From Alphaproteobacteria bacterium (GTDB lineage: Bacteria; Pseudomonadota; Alphaproteobacteria; SHVP01), in NCBI GenBank assembly GCA_016869765.1, contig VGES01000015.1, positions 1 through 64,000 of the forward strand: a stretch of 64,000 nt of DNA, written 5' to 3'. Positions within the stretch are counted from its first letter, which is position 1. Every line of letters begins with the position of its first letter. Under the pieces are notes generated by a model that was not told where the DNA came from, did not search any database, and saw only the letters and a list, made by a program, of their open reading frames with translations. A program made the position numbers and the translations under genes. Of the stretch, positions 35,366 through 44,939 are shown piece after piece.

Positions 35366-36865
35366 TTGGACATCCTGAGTTCGCTCGCGCTCGGCTTCGC
35401 GACCGCGTTCACGCTTCAGAACCTGCTCTATTGCTTTCTCGGCTGTCTACTCGGCACGCTGGTGGGCGTTCTGCCCGGGATCGGCCCGGCTGCCACCATT
35501 GCGATGCTGTTGCCGGCGACGTTCACGCTGCCCGCGGCGCCAGCCCTGATCATGATGGCGGGGATCTACTACGGGGCGCAGTACGGAGGTTCGACGACGG
35601 CCATTCTCGTCAATCTTCCTGGCGAAGCGTCATCCGTCGTGACGACGATCGACGGCTATCAGATGTCCCAGCAGGGGCGTGCCGGAGTCGCCCTCGCGAC
35701 GGCCGCGATCGGGTCCTTCGTGGCGGGCAGCGTCGCGACCTTGGTTCTCGCGTTGTTCGCTCCGCCGCTGGCCGAGATGTCGCTCGAATTCCGGGCGCCG
35801 GACTACTTTTCCCTCATGGTGCTCGGATTGATCGGCTCGGTCATTCTGGCGCGCGGCTCGTTCATCAAGGCCCTGGCGATGATAGTGTTCGGCCTGTTGG
35901 TCGGCCTCGTCGGTACCGACGTCAACGCCCCGGTGAGGCGCTTCACGTTCGAGATCCCCGAACTGTTCGACGGCATCGGCATCGTTCCGGTCGCCATGGG
36001 AATCTTCGGTTTGGGCGAGATCATCCTCAACCTGCAACACCAGGAAAGCCGCGCCAAAGTCATCGGCACCATCACCAAGCTGATGCCGTCGCGCGAGGAC
36101 CTCGGGCGCATGGCCGCGCCGATCCTCCGCGGCTCGGCCCTCGGGAGCTTTCTCGGCATCCTGCCTGGCGGCGGCGCATTGTTGGCCTCGTTCGCGGCCT
36201 ACGCCCTCGAAAAGAAAGTGGCGCGGGACCCGAGCCGTTTCGGCCGAGGTGCGATCGAGGGGGTCGCCGCCCCCGAGGCCGCCAACAACGCCGGAGCACA
36301 AACTTCGTTCATCCCGCTGCTGACGCTCGGCCTGCCGTCGAACGCCATCATGGCCCTGATGGCGGGGGCCATGATGATCCAAGGGGTTCAGCCCGGACCG
36401 GGCGTCATGAAATCCCAGCCGGCGCTGTTCTGGGGGCTGATCGCCTCGATGTGGATCGGCAACCTGATGCTGTTGATCCTGAACCTGCCGCTGGTCGGAC
36501 TGTGGGCACGATTGGTCCGCGTGCCCTACGACGTGCTCTACCCCGCGATCATGGTGTTTTGCGCGATCGGGGTCTATTCGCTGTCTGGCTCCTTGGTCGA
36601 CCTCTATCTGATGATCGGCTTCGGCGCCCTCGGTTACTTGTTCGCGAAGCTCGGCTGCGATCCCGCGCCGTTCTTGCTCGGCATGATCCTGGGGCCGTTC
36701 ATGGAAGAGTACCTTCGTCGCGCGATGCTGCTATCCCGCGGCGACCCGATGGTATTCGTCGAGCGACCGATCAGCGCGACGCTTCTCGGGCTAACGGCCG
36801 TTGCCGTACTCTTCATCCTGAGCCCGACGTTCCGGGCGCGCCGCGATCAGGCCCTCAAGGAGTAA
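35366..36865 (+). CDS. Tripartite tricarboxylate transporter large membrane subunit (TctA)
   Basis: A 499-residue inner-membrane protein with many helices, normal for TctA. It has both internal repeats of the family signature: LVGVLPGIGPAATIAMLLP near residue 28 and LGILPGGGALLASFAAYALE near residue 258. It is the permease for the carboxylate captured by the TctC next door. TTG 35366 is chosen for a GTGAGG site and the start of the first helix; an ATG at 35219 would run through tctB out of frame. The gene ends 17 bp before the stop of the convergent amidohydrolase. Confidence 0.9.
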   Translation: MDILSSLALGFATAFTLQNLLYCFLGCLLGTLVGVLPGIGPAATIAMLLPATFTLPAAPALIMMAGIYYGAQYGGSTTAILVNLPGEASSVVTTIDGYQMSQQGRAGVALATAAIGSFVAGSVATLVLALFAPPLAEMSLEFRAPDYFSLMVLGLIGSVILARGSFIKALAMIVFGLLVGLVGTDVNAPVRRFTFEIPELFDGIGIVPVAMGIFGLGEIILNLQHQESRAKVIGTITKLMPSREDLGRMAAPILRGSALGSFLGILPGGGALLASFAAYALEKKVARDPSRFGRGAIEGVAAPEAANNAGAQTSFIPLLTLGLPSNAIMALMAGAMMIQGVQPGPGVMKSQPALFWGLIASMWIGNLMLLILNLPLVGLWARLVRVPYDVLYPAIMVFCAIGVYSLSGSLVDLYLMIGFGALGYLFAKLGCDPAPFLLGMILGPFMEEYLRRAMLLSRGDPMVFVERPISATLLGLTAVAVLFILSPTFRARRDQALKE

Positions 36866-36882
36866 AGCGGCCTACGCGGCGG

Positions 36883-38598
36883 TCACGCGGCCCGACCGTT
36901 GCGCAGCAGTCGACCGCTGCCAGGCCCTGTGTCGGCCCCCGGCGCCGGCAGTCGCCGGCCGTTGACGACGACGGCGGCGACACCCTTGGGCCGCGATACC
37001 AGACGATCCGCGCCGCCGGGCAGATCGTAGATTCGTTCGAGCGGACCCGCGCCGACCGTCGCCGGATCGAAGACGACGGCATCGGCCGGTCGGTCGACGG
37101 CGAGCAGACCGCGATCGGTGATGCCATAGACCTGGGCCGTGTGCTGCGTCAGTCGGTGGACCGCCTGTTCGAGCGTCAAGACTCCCTTGTCGCGCACCCA
37201 ATGGCCCAACAGATAGGTCGCGTAGCAGGCATCGCACAACTGGCTCAGGTGCGCGCCACCGTCCCCCAACCCGACGACCACCGAGGAATCGCCGAGGATT
37301 TCGGCGACCTCGGCCTCATCGAAGTTGGCGCGTGGCATGCTGAAACGAACCTCGAGCTTGGATCGCAACACGAGATCGAGCATCAGGTCGACGGCATGCA
37401 TGCGGCGTTCAGCCGCGACCGCGTGTAACGACCGACCGTTCAGCGCCGGCTCCGGCGGATACCACGAGATCGTCGTCAGTTTCCAACTCGCGAGGTTGCT
37501 CGCCTCTTCGCCGCGACCACCCAAGAAGAACTCATGGTTGCGCCCGCGCCCCTCGACCTCGTCCTTGAACGCCTGGCGGAACGCCGCATCGGCATAGAGG
37601 CGGCGGAAGTCGGCGTCGTTCTTGGCCTCGCGTACGGCAGCAAAGTTCTGCCACGTGTCGAAGGCGGCTGGCTCGCGAAAATTGAACTCGAGCGAAATCG
37701 GACGCGCCGCACCCTGGGGATGAATGTCGAGGCCCTTCACGCGTTGCGCGTGCGACGCCGCAAGATGGTCGCGATGGGCGCCCGGCCCAAGACCACCCGA
37801 TAGGAGCGATGTCCAACACAACGGGCGGCCCGAGGCCTTGACCAGCGCCTCGTATTCACCGAACCGTGGTTGGCGTCCGACGTTGTAATGGATGAGCCCC
37901 TGATCGACCTCGCCCATCGCTTGGCAAAGGGCGACGATTTCGTCGAACGCCGCCAGCCGTGACGGCACCGGAAATCCACTGAAGCCGTAGTGGACGTTGC
38001 TGACCGAGGTGGCAAAACCGATCGCGCCCGCCGTGATCGCCTCGCGGACAAGCGCGCGCATCGTCGCAACCTCGGCGGGGCGCGCCGCCCGTTCCACGGC
38101 CTCGCGTCCCATCACGTGCAGTCGAATGGGTGTGTGTCCCGCGAGCACGGCGACGTTGATCGTCGGGCGCCGCCGTTCGATCGCCGCGAGGTATTCGGGA
38201 AACGTCACGAACGGCCACTCGCGACCCAAGCCCGCCCACAGCGAGTCGAGGCTCATGGATTCGACGCGGGCCAGGGTCTCGAGAATGAGACCGCGGTGCT
38301 CGGGGTGCGTCGGCGCGATGCCGAAACCGCAGTTGCCGATGACGACCGTCGTGACCCCGTGCCAGGGCGAGACGGAAAGCGTCGAGTCCCAGAAGACTTG
38401 CGCGTCGTAGTGCGTATGCACGTCGACGAAACCGGGAGCGACCATGAGCCCGCCGGCATCGATCGTATCCGCGGCGGTGCCCGCGGCTTTGCCCAGGGCG
38501 ACGATCCGGCCGCCCTTGATCGCCACGTCGCCGCGGTATCGCTCCCGTCCGGAGCCGTCGAGAATCGTGCCGCCCACGATCTTCAGATCGAAATCCAT
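36883..38598 (-). CDS. N-acyl-D-amino-acid deacylase-type amidohydrolase (copy 2)
   Basis: A 571-residue paralogue of the 32053 gene, same length and strand, with the same motifs (PGFVDVHTHYDAQVFWDS, AGHTPIRLHVMG, GDGGAHLSQLCDACY). By eye about four in five residues agree. The ATG at 38598 has a GGAGG site at proper spacing; an in-frame ATG two codons earlier sits too close to it. The copies flank the tct genes as direct repeats of about 1.7 kb. Differences cluster in surface-like regions (for example GQNWKHFPGQRGEW against GRNHEFFLGGRGEE), so they may act on different acyl-amino acids. Confidence 0.92.
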   Translation of the reverse strand: MDFDLKIVGGTILDGSGRERYRGDVAIKGGRIVALGKAAGTAADTIDAGGLMVAPGFVDVHTHYDAQVFWDSTLSVSPWHGVTTVVIGNCGFGIAPTHPEHRGLILETLARVESMSLDSLWAGLGREWPFVTFPEYLAAIERRRPTINVAVLAGHTPIRLHVMGREAVERAARPAEVATMRALVREAITAGAIGFATSVSNVHYGFSGFPVPSRLAAFDEIVALCQAMGEVDQGLIHYNVGRQPRFGEYEALVKASGRPLCWTSLLSGGLGPGAHRDHLAASHAQRVKGLDIHPQGAARPISLEFNFREPAAFDTWQNFAAVREAKNDADFRRLYADAAFRQAFKDEVEGRGRNHEFFLGGRGEEASNLASWKLTTISWYPPEPALNGRSLHAVAAERRMHAVDLMLDLVLRSKLEVRFSMPRANFDEAEVAEILGDSSVVVGLGDGGAHLSQLCDACYATYLLGHWVRDKGVLTLEQAVHRLTQHTAQVYGITDRGLLAVDRPADAVVFDPATVGAGPLERIYDLPGGADRLVSRPKGVAAVVVNGRRLPAPGADTGPGSGRLLRNGRAA

Positions 38599-39072
38599 CG
38601 CCATCCTCCGCTCCCGCGCGTGGGCTCGAACCTTGCCACCCCACACCCCGGCGGCAAAGATCGGACTAGGGAAATTCTCCAAGAAATAGCTGACGATTAG
38701 AAGCTGCTTCCAGAATCAGGCGGGTTTCTAGGCTGACGGGGAAAAAGTTTTCAGCCGCACCTTGGGTGATGGTTGGGCCCTCCCTAGGTTCGATGTTAAC
38801 GACGGCAATCCGTTGGAACTCGCAGCCAAGGACAACGGCCCATGCGCCATACCCCGACCGATGATCCGATGAGCGCCCGACCGATCTCGGCTGTCGCCTC
38901 TGGCAAGAAAGCGCGCCCACCGAGCGTCGAAGCTGCCACGATGTCCGTGGGCGTAGCGCCTGTCGGTCCGACATGCCGAAACGTGACCGACCACGGCTAC
39001 CGCCCGGAGCCCTGGCCACCCGAGGGGTAGGCCCGGGGTCACGCTTCGCGCTTGGCCACGCCCCGCGTCGGC
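38599..39072. other. Intergenic stretch, possibly a decayed gene
   Basis: No gene can be supported. On the minus strand two frames carry protein-like sequence (for example RIAVVNIEPREGPTITQG and then NFFPVSLETRLILEAAS ending at 38666), offset from a more upstream frame reading PTDIVAASTLGGRAFLPEAT. This looks like a frameshifted remnant, but I cannot name the family. Confidence 0.35.
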
Positions 39073-39861
39073 TCAGCGCCCGCCGATGAAGGCGAGAATC
39101 TGGTCGGCGAACACCTTGGGTTCGGCATAGGGCAGCGAAGGTCCATTGCGACTGGGCACGACCGAGAGGCGTGCCCCGGGGATGAGCGGTGCCGCCCGGC
39201 GATCGTTCTCGAGCAACGGATCGCCTTCGCCATTGAGTAGCAGGGTCGGACAATCGATCCGGGCGAGCGCCCCCGCCATATCGTATTCGGTGCAGGCGAA
39301 GATCGGGCTGCGCGCCGCGTCGGTCGCCCACAGGCCGCAGGCGATCCCCCAATTGAGCGTCGCCATGCCGGTATCCTCGCCCCAGCGCTCGACCTGACGC
39401 TCCCAGGCGTGCGCCAGGTGGCTGCCGTCGCGCGCCGCCTCGGGGCGTACGGTGCGCGAGCGGAAATACGTGCGCTCCTCCGGCGTGAACAGCGGCGTGC
39501 CCGACAACACGAGATGACTCACGCGCCCACGCAGCGCCCCCGTCGTTGTCTCGACCGCGATGCCGGCCCCGGTGTGGGTGCCGACCAGCACGATGCGGTC
39601 CCGGGTGAGCGAATCGATCGCGGCGACAATCGGGCGCGCATAGTCCGCGAGCGTCGGCGGTTGTGGCGGCGGATCGCTGTGGCCATAGCCCGGGTTGTCG
39701 AAGGCAACCACGCGGTGGCGCTCGGCCAGGATCGGAACGACGCCGGTGTATTCGGCATGGGTGAGCGGACTGGTGTGCAGCAGGAACACGTACGAGCCAC
39801 GCGTTCCGGCGGCGCCATAGTGCATTTGCCCGTGGGGCGTATCGATGTAGCCGCGTTTCAT
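39073..39861 (-). CDS. Alpha/beta-hydrolase-fold protein with G-T-H-T-G elbow
   Basis: A 262-residue hydrolase-fold protein. N-terminal family marks are RGYIDTPHGQMHYGAAG and the turn VVAFDNPGYGHSDPP. The nucleophile elbow reads VGTHTGAG, with His where Ser should be. The acid position keeps Asp (GEGDPLLEN), but the late His region reads SRNGPSLPY without His. It belongs to the same subgroup as the genes at 48199, 49218 and 58973. Whether the elbow His is catalytic is unknown. A gap of 395 bp lies upstream of its start. Confidence 0.85.
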   Translation of the reverse strand: MKRGYIDTPHGQMHYGAAGTRGSYVFLLHTSPLTHAEYTGVVPILAERHRVVAFDNPGYGHSDPPPQPPTLADYARPIVAAIDSLTRDRIVLVGTHTGAGIAVETTTGALRGRVSHLVLSGTPLFTPEERTYFRSRTVRPEAARDGSHLAHAWERQVERWGEDTGMATLNWGIACGLWATDAARSPIFACTEYDMAGALARIDCPTLLLNGEGDPLLENDRRAAPLIPGARLSVVPSRNGPSLPYAEPKVFADQILAFIGGR

Positions 39862-40256
39862 GGGCCGAGCTTAGCTCGGGCTGGACGGGACATACGAGGA
39901 CGCCTAGTGGTTCATCAAGTAGAAAGCTGGCGCGGTGCTTACTGGGCGTCATCACGCCACCGTTCTCGTTCAGCCTCAAGAGCTACACTTCAACCCACTG
40001 CGCCGTCATACTGATCCCGAGGTTCGTCGACGCCGGCACCGCAATCAGTCCCATCCCTTGACCGATAACAATCGGTCGGTAAGCCAAATCAGGGAGCGTT
40101 CGTTTGTTCACGAAGTACAGCAACCCTGGATGCAAAGGCCCGGGAGGCCATGGCTGCTCTAAGCACGACGCACCAGAGACCATCGGAATGGTTGGTCGCC
40201 GCAACGGCACCGGGCCTCGTCGCCGCGGAAGGCTTTTTGTTTCTAACGAGTGAATC
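39862..40256. other. Intergenic stretch without a supported gene
   Basis: Only a minus-strand frame ending at 39983 is open (91 codons), and its last part (GQGMGLIAVPASTNLGISMT) looks protein-like but has no family or ribosome site I can support. It may be a gene tail that lost its body. Confidence 0.35.
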
Positions 40257-41465
40257 ATGCGTGTGAGATCGCGGCGCTTTGGCGTGGTCCTTGTCCTCGT
40301 GGGACTATTCCTCGCCCTGCTGGCAGCCGAAGGCCTGGCCTATCTCGCCCTTCTGCTGCGACCAACGGGCAATCCGCTCGCGTACGCGACGCGTGAGGCC
40401 GATCTCAACTTCTATCTGGCGAGCGACGGCTGGAACTTCTACGCGATCAAACCGAACCACCGTCAACGATTCCGCCGCGACGAATTCTCGACCACCGTTC
40501 GTCTGAACAATCTCGGCTTTCGCGAGGATGAAGATTACCGAGGGCAGCCGATCGATGTCGGCTTCGTCGGTGATTCGTTTACTTTCGGCCACGGTGTCGA
40601 CGCCGGCGAGCGTTACTCGGACCTGGTCCGCCGATCGCTGGGCAACAAAAACGTCTCTGCCTTTGCCTATGCAAACGGCCATGCGCCGCCGCAATACTAC
40701 CTGTTCCTCAAGGCCAATCCGCATCTGGTGCCGCGACGGCTGATCATCGGCCTATTCCCGTGGAACGATCTTGCCGGGGATATCGCCGATTTCGATCTCA
40801 TCACCGATCCAACGGGTGCGCTCGCGCAGATCCGCTCGAAAGGTATTCGAGTACGGGAGGATGGCTTCCTGACCTCGGCCGGTTCGGACCTCAGGCCTGA
40901 ACCTTGGTGGCGTCGTGCGCTCCGGGATTTCCACGTCGGCCGCGTGTTGTTGCTCGCTCATTACCGCCTGACAACACCCGATTGGCGGCCGTTAGAGCGA
41001 TCGAGCGCAACCCCCGCGGCGGCTGCCACCAAGGAGCCGGACGCCGTCGATCGCGGGACGTTGGACGAACACGCGAGGATCGCCCTGGAATACACGGAGC
41101 GACTCGTTGACCTCGTTCGGGCGGCCCACGGAGAGGTAATCGTGTTCTATATCCCGGTATCGTACGTTGTTGGCGACTATCCCTATTTCTGCCAAACGAT
41201 TTCGGGTTACGACGCGGCGACGTGCATCGCCTTACAACGACAAAACGTGCTCGGCGAAGAATTGGCCAGGTGGGCGGCGAACCGCTGTCTAACCCTCGTC
41301 GATCCGGTGGCCCCGTTCCGCGAGATCGAACGAGGGGGCCGGCAGCTCTATTTCGCCAAGGATGGCCATTGGACCAGGCGAGGGCACCGAGCCGCCGCCG
41401 ACCTCGTGTTGACGGCGCTGGCGAAGCCTGTCTCCGCCGAATGTGCGCCCCCGGTTAACCGCTGA
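40257..41465 (+). CDS. Membrane-anchored SGNH-hydrolase-like protein
   Basis: A 402-residue protein with one N-terminal membrane helix (GVVLVLVGLFLALLAAEGLA). The soluble part has SGNH-type marks: GFVGDSFTFGHGV near residue 107 (Ser block), a Gly/Asn region AYANGHAPPQYY, LFPWND and a C-terminal AKDGHWTRRGH with the D-x-x-H-type pair. Such proteins are often acyltransferases or esterases acting on sugars or lipids at the membrane surface. There is no linked polysaccharide operon, so the target is unknown. Length is longer than minimal SGNH hydrolases. Confidence 0.8.
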   Translation: MRVRSRRFGVVLVLVGLFLALLAAEGLAYLALLLRPTGNPLAYATREADLNFYLASDGWNFYAIKPNHRQRFRRDEFSTTVRLNNLGFREDEDYRGQPIDVGFVGDSFTFGHGVDAGERYSDLVRRSLGNKNVSAFAYANGHAPPQYYLFLKANPHLVPRRLIIGLFPWNDLAGDIADFDLITDPTGALAQIRSKGIRVREDGFLTSAGSDLRPEPWWRRALRDFHVGRVLLLAHYRLTTPDWRPLERSSATPAAAATKEPDAVDRGTLDEHARIALEYTERLVDLVRAAHGEVIVFYIPVSYVVGDYPYFCQTISGYDAATCIALQRQNVLGEELARWAANRCLTLVDPVAPFREIERGGRQLYFAKDGHWTRRGHRAAADLVLTALAKPVSAECAPPVNR

Positions 41466-41526
41466 TCCCAAACACATCGCCATGGCGTCGCGCTGGACCT
41501 AGGATGACGCGCCGCATGGAGCACCC

Positions 41527-43491
41527 TTGACCCTCGGCCGCACCCGCTTTCCCCGCCTGTTCTCGCCCATCGATTTGGGGCCGTGCCGGCTGGCGCATCG
41601 CGTCGTCATCCCGGGCCACTCGATGGCCCTGTCGCACTTCGAGCCAGGCGTCTCCGATCGCTACCGCGCCTACTTGGTGGCCCGCGCCAGCGGCGGGGCG
41701 GCGTTGGTCGGGATCGAGTCGGCCCCGGTGCATGAAACGAGTCAGAGCTTCAGCGCCGCGAACGTCTTCGATGATGCGGCCGTACCGTCGCTCCGCCGCG
41801 CGGCCGACGAGATTCACCGAGCCGGAAGCAAGGTCTCGATCATCCTCTGGCATGGCGGCCACAACGTGCCGCACCGTGGCCCTGCCGGTTACGCGCTCGC
41901 GCCCTCGCCGATCCCGGGCTTCCGCATGCGCGAAACGCCGCGCGTCATGACGCGCGCCGACATCGCCGAGATCGTCGAGGCCTACGGCGCCGCCGCGCGG
42001 CGGTGTCGCGCGGCCGGGATCGATGTCCTCGAGGTGCAAACAGCGACCGACTACCTGCTCGGACACTTCTTGTCGCATCGCATCAATTGGCGTGAGGACG
42101 ACTACGGCGGCAGCCTGGAGAATCGCGCCCGGATCGTCCGCGAGGTGTTGACCGCTGTCCGCGCTGAAGCTGGCCCCGGGATCGCGGTCGGCGTACGCAC
42201 CTCGATCGCGCACCTCATTCCGCGCGACCCCGACGATTACGGTCACCAAGATTCGCTGGCGGCGATGCAGCACCTCGAAGCCCATCATTTGATCGACTAC
42301 GTGAGTCTGATCACCGGGTCCGCCTGGGCGAGCGGCCAAGGGATCCCGCCGCTCGGCCGGCCTCGCGCCCTACTGGCCGAACAGGCCAAACGCTTCAAAT
42401 CCAGCCTCACTGTTCCCGTGACACTCGCCGGACGCATTCGGACTCCGGCCGAAGCAGAAGCAGTGCTGGCCGCGGGCCAGGCCGACATCGTCGCCATGGC
42501 CCGCCCGTGGATCGCCGAGCCCGAGTGGATGAACAAAGTGGCCGAAGGCCGCGAAGACGAGATTCGTCCGTGCGTGAGCTGCAACCAGGGCTGTCTCGGT
42601 TTCGTGTCACGCGGGCTGCCCGGCACGTGCGTCCTTCACCCGGGCGCCGGACGGGAAGTGTTCGAGCGCGCTGCACCACGACCGGCGTCGCGGCCCAAAC
42701 GCATCGCGGTGATCGGTGGCGGTCCGGCCGGACTCGAGTCCGCCCGACTCGCCGCGCTCGCCCATCACCAGGTGACGCTCTACGAGGCGAGTGACGCCCT
42801 CGGCGGGCAGTTGCGATTGGCCGCTGCCGCACCCCATCGGGGCGAAATGGCCCTGGCGATCGATTGGTGGCGTCGCGAACTCGAACGCCTGCAGGTGCGC
42901 GTCGTGCTCGGGCACCGGGTCACGCCTGCCGAACGATTGGCGGCCGATCGCGTCGTCTGGGCGATCGGCGGAGAAGTCGCGCAGACTCAAGTCTGGCGCA
43001 GCCGGCCGTACCTGCGCGCCGGCATCCCCGGCGCCGCACGGCTTCCTCATGGACGAGACGTCATGGGCGGGAACGCCCGGGTGCGCGGCCACGTCCTCGT
43101 TATCGATGAAGAGGGGGGCTGGCCCGCGATCTCGCTGATCGAGACGTTGCTGGCGCGGCCCGACGTGACCCACGTGACAGTGGCGACCGTCGAGGCGACC
43201 CTGGGCGGCCCCGAGATCGATTTCACGCAGGAGGGACCGTTGGTCCGCGGCAGGCTCAAGGACCCGCGCCTCACGCTGCTCTCCAGCACGCTGATCGCGG
43301 CAGTCGAAGGGGACCATGTGCGCGTCGAGGACGGCGGGCCACGTCTCGGCCCCTTCGAGGCGATCGTGCTAGCGACCGGCGTGGCCGCACGACCGATTCC
43401 CGACGGCGCGCTCGCTGTCGGCGATTGCTTCGCGCCGCGGACGATCTACGCCGCCGTCAACGACGCGGCCCGAATCGTGGCGAAGCTCTAG
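41527..43491 (+). CDS. OYE/2,4-dienoyl-CoA reductase-type NADH:flavin oxidoreductase, variant active site
   Basis: A 654-residue fusion: N-terminal FMN barrel, Fe-S motif CVSCNQGCLGF with a later Cys near residue 370, and C-terminal FAD/NAD domain (IAVIGGGPAGLESARLA). It resembles 2,4-dienoyl-CoA reductase and trimethylamine dehydrogenase types. In those the active-site segment holds a His pair (HGAHGYL or similar), but here it reads EVQTATDYLLGHF, so neither His is kept. The TTG at 41527 has a GGAG site 5 bases before it and starts the FSPIDLGP barrel. Substrate class is therefore uncertain. Its end overlaps the convergent NMT1-type gene by 4 bp. Confidence 0.88.
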   Translation: MTLGRTRFPRLFSPIDLGPCRLAHRVVIPGHSMALSHFEPGVSDRYRAYLVARASGGAALVGIESAPVHETSQSFSAANVFDDAAVPSLRRAADEIHRAGSKVSIILWHGGHNVPHRGPAGYALAPSPIPGFRMRETPRVMTRADIAEIVEAYGAAARRCRAAGIDVLEVQTATDYLLGHFLSHRINWREDDYGGSLENRARIVREVLTAVRAEAGPGIAVGVRTSIAHLIPRDPDDYGHQDSLAAMQHLEAHHLIDYVSLITGSAWASGQGIPPLGRPRALLAEQAKRFKSSLTVPVTLAGRIRTPAEAEAVLAAGQADIVAMARPWIAEPEWMNKVAEGREDEIRPCVSCNQGCLGFVSRGLPGTCVLHPGAGREVFERAAPRPASRPKRIAVIGGGPAGLESARLAALAHHQVTLYEASDALGGQLRLAAAAPHRGEMALAIDWWRRELERLQVRVVLGHRVTPAERLAADRVVWAIGGEVAQTQVWRSRPYLRAGIPGAARLPHGRDVMGGNARVRGHVLVIDEEGGWPAISLIETLLARPDVTHVTVATVEATLGGPEIDFTQEGPLVRGRLKDPRLTLLSSTLIAAVEGDHVRVEDGGPRLGPFEAIVLATGVAARPIPDGALAVGDCFAPRTIYAAVNDAARIVAKL

Positions 43492-44516
43492 GCCTTGAGC
43501 GCTTCGTCGATGAACCTGTTGGTGTAGAGCGTCGTCGGATCGACGGGCTTTTCCAGAAGTTTCGCTCCAAGCATCGCCTGGATCAGTTCGTTCCAGCGCG
43601 CGGGCGAATTGCGCAGCACGTTCTCCGGCCCCTCGCCCAACCAGAGCTTTTGCGCGTCGACCAGCGTCTTGGCCGCGGCCGCCGGCTTGTCACCGCCTTC
43701 GACCGAGAACTTGCCGTTGAGCCGCACGACGATCGCCTCGCGTTTGGCCTCGTTGTCGGCCGCCAACAACTCACGCGTCGAATCGCGCAGCCCGCGGAGG
43801 AACCGGATGACCGTGTCCGGTTCCTTCTCCAGCGTCGAGCGCAGGGTGATGTAGACCTCGCCCGGTTGGCGGAACTCCTGGTCGGTGTTCCAGGCGACGA
43901 ACTTCTCGCCCGCTTCGCGCAGCAGACTCACGGTGGGGGTCGAGACGATCATGGCATCGATCCGTCCGGCGCTGACCAACGCGTAGGCCGACGGTGCATT
44001 GCCGACGGCCTGGCGCTGCGTCTGCTCCGGTACGAGGCCGTTCTTGGCCAGCATCATGTCGAGGATGTGCTCCGTCGCGCCCTTGACCGAAACGACGCCG
44101 ATGGTCTTGCCCGAGATGTCCTTGACGCTGCGGATCGGTTTCGCTTCGGTGCTCACCACCCAGAAGTTCGAGCCCTGGACGATGGTGGCGATGCCGACGA
44201 CCGGCAGGCCCTTCTCGTTGGCCTGGGCGATGTCGATGCCGCCGGAGCGACCGAACAACGCGCGTTCGGCCAGCAGCTGTTGCAGGGCCATCGCCGTGCC
44301 GCGGCCCGGCAACATCTCGACATCGAGTCCGTGGCGCGTGTGATGGCCGCCCGCGACGGCGTTGAGTTCGGCCGCGAAACTCATCTGGTAGGCGAAGGGC
44401 GCGATGTAGCTGATCTTCTTGCCCTGCGCGGCCGCGCCCTTGATCAACCCCGGCGCACCCAGCAAGGCCGACGCCGCGAGCGACGATCCCAATAAACGAC
44501 GACGGCTCAACACCAT
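43488..44516 (-). CDS. NMT1/ThiY-type ABC substrate-binding protein with Tat signal
   Basis: A 342-residue periplasmic binding protein of the nitrate/sulfonate/taurine or pyrimidine-precursor group. It begins with a twin-arginine signal (SRRRLLGSSLAASALLG) ending near GAAAQGKK. Typical segments are HGLDVEMLPGRGTAMALQQL and GIATIVQGSNFWVVST. No transporter permease lies beside it. AGGGGAA precedes the ATG at 44516, chosen over an upstream start that would add a leader before the Tat motif. It converges with the OYE-type gene by 4 bp. Confidence 0.88.
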   Translation of the reverse strand: MVLSRRRLLGSSLAASALLGAPGLIKGAAAQGKKISYIAPFAYQMSFAAELNAVAGGHHTRHGLDVEMLPGRGTAMALQQLLAERALFGRSGGIDIAQANEKGLPVVGIATIVQGSNFWVVSTEAKPIRSVKDISGKTIGVVSVKGATEHILDMMLAKNGLVPEQTQRQAVGNAPSAYALVSAGRIDAMIVSTPTVSLLREAGEKFVAWNTDQEFRQPGEVYITLRSTLEKEPDTVIRFLRGLRDSTRELLAADNEAKREAIVVRLNGKFSVEGGDKPAAAAKTLVDAQKLWLGEGPENVLRNSPARWNELIQAMLGAKLLEKPVDPTTLYTNRFIDEALKA

Positions 44517-44796
44517 GACATTCCCCTGCGCTGATGCGTTCAACGGCGGCATCTTAAGTGGGCTCGCCGTCCGCGCCAAAGCCAACACGGACCCGAAAAC
44601 GTGGAACGATCTTTGCCGCGCGTGGAGAAGTGCCCGTCCGCTGGTGGAACGGTCCTTGCAGTGCCCTCCGACGATGCGTCAGCGCTTGCGAACTTGTTGC
44701 GCTGGAAATCGCTTCGACGCGTACCTATGATTCAAGTGACGCCTCGGTGCGTCGCTCAAAACAGGAGGGTGCGTAAACGGCATTGAATCCGCCGGA

Positions 44797-44904
44797 TCAC
44801 CAGACTGATCACTTGAGCCAACATAAGCCCGGTCTCTTGATCGGGTACGAGGATGACCCCTCGTTAGGAACCCCGCCCACGTCCTAGGTGTGAGCGGGGT
44901 TTCG
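44797..44904 (+). ncRNA. Candidate structured RNA: three consecutive hairpins
   Basis: Upstream of the 44940 gene lie three adjacent stems on the plus strand. Hairpin 1 (44828-44845) has 7 pairs CCCGGTC/GATCGGG around TCTT. Hairpin 2 (44847-44864) pairs ACGAGG with CCTCGT. Hairpin 3 (44868-44902) pairs AACCCCGC with GCGGGGTT plus an inner CAC/GTG and runs into TTT, like a terminator. It ends 36 bp before the ATG, so it may be a small RNA or a cis-acting attenuator. It fits no riboswitch class I know. No promoter is clear. Confidence 0.5.
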
Positions 44905-44939
44905 TCGTCCAGGGACCTCGGGCGGGCTAGAGTTGCGCC

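Noticed and set aside
44868-44902. Known riboswitch class upstream of the cupin-like gene
   Set aside because: The core motifs of TPP, SAM, cobalamin, glycine, fluoride and guanidine riboswitches are not present as far as I can read.
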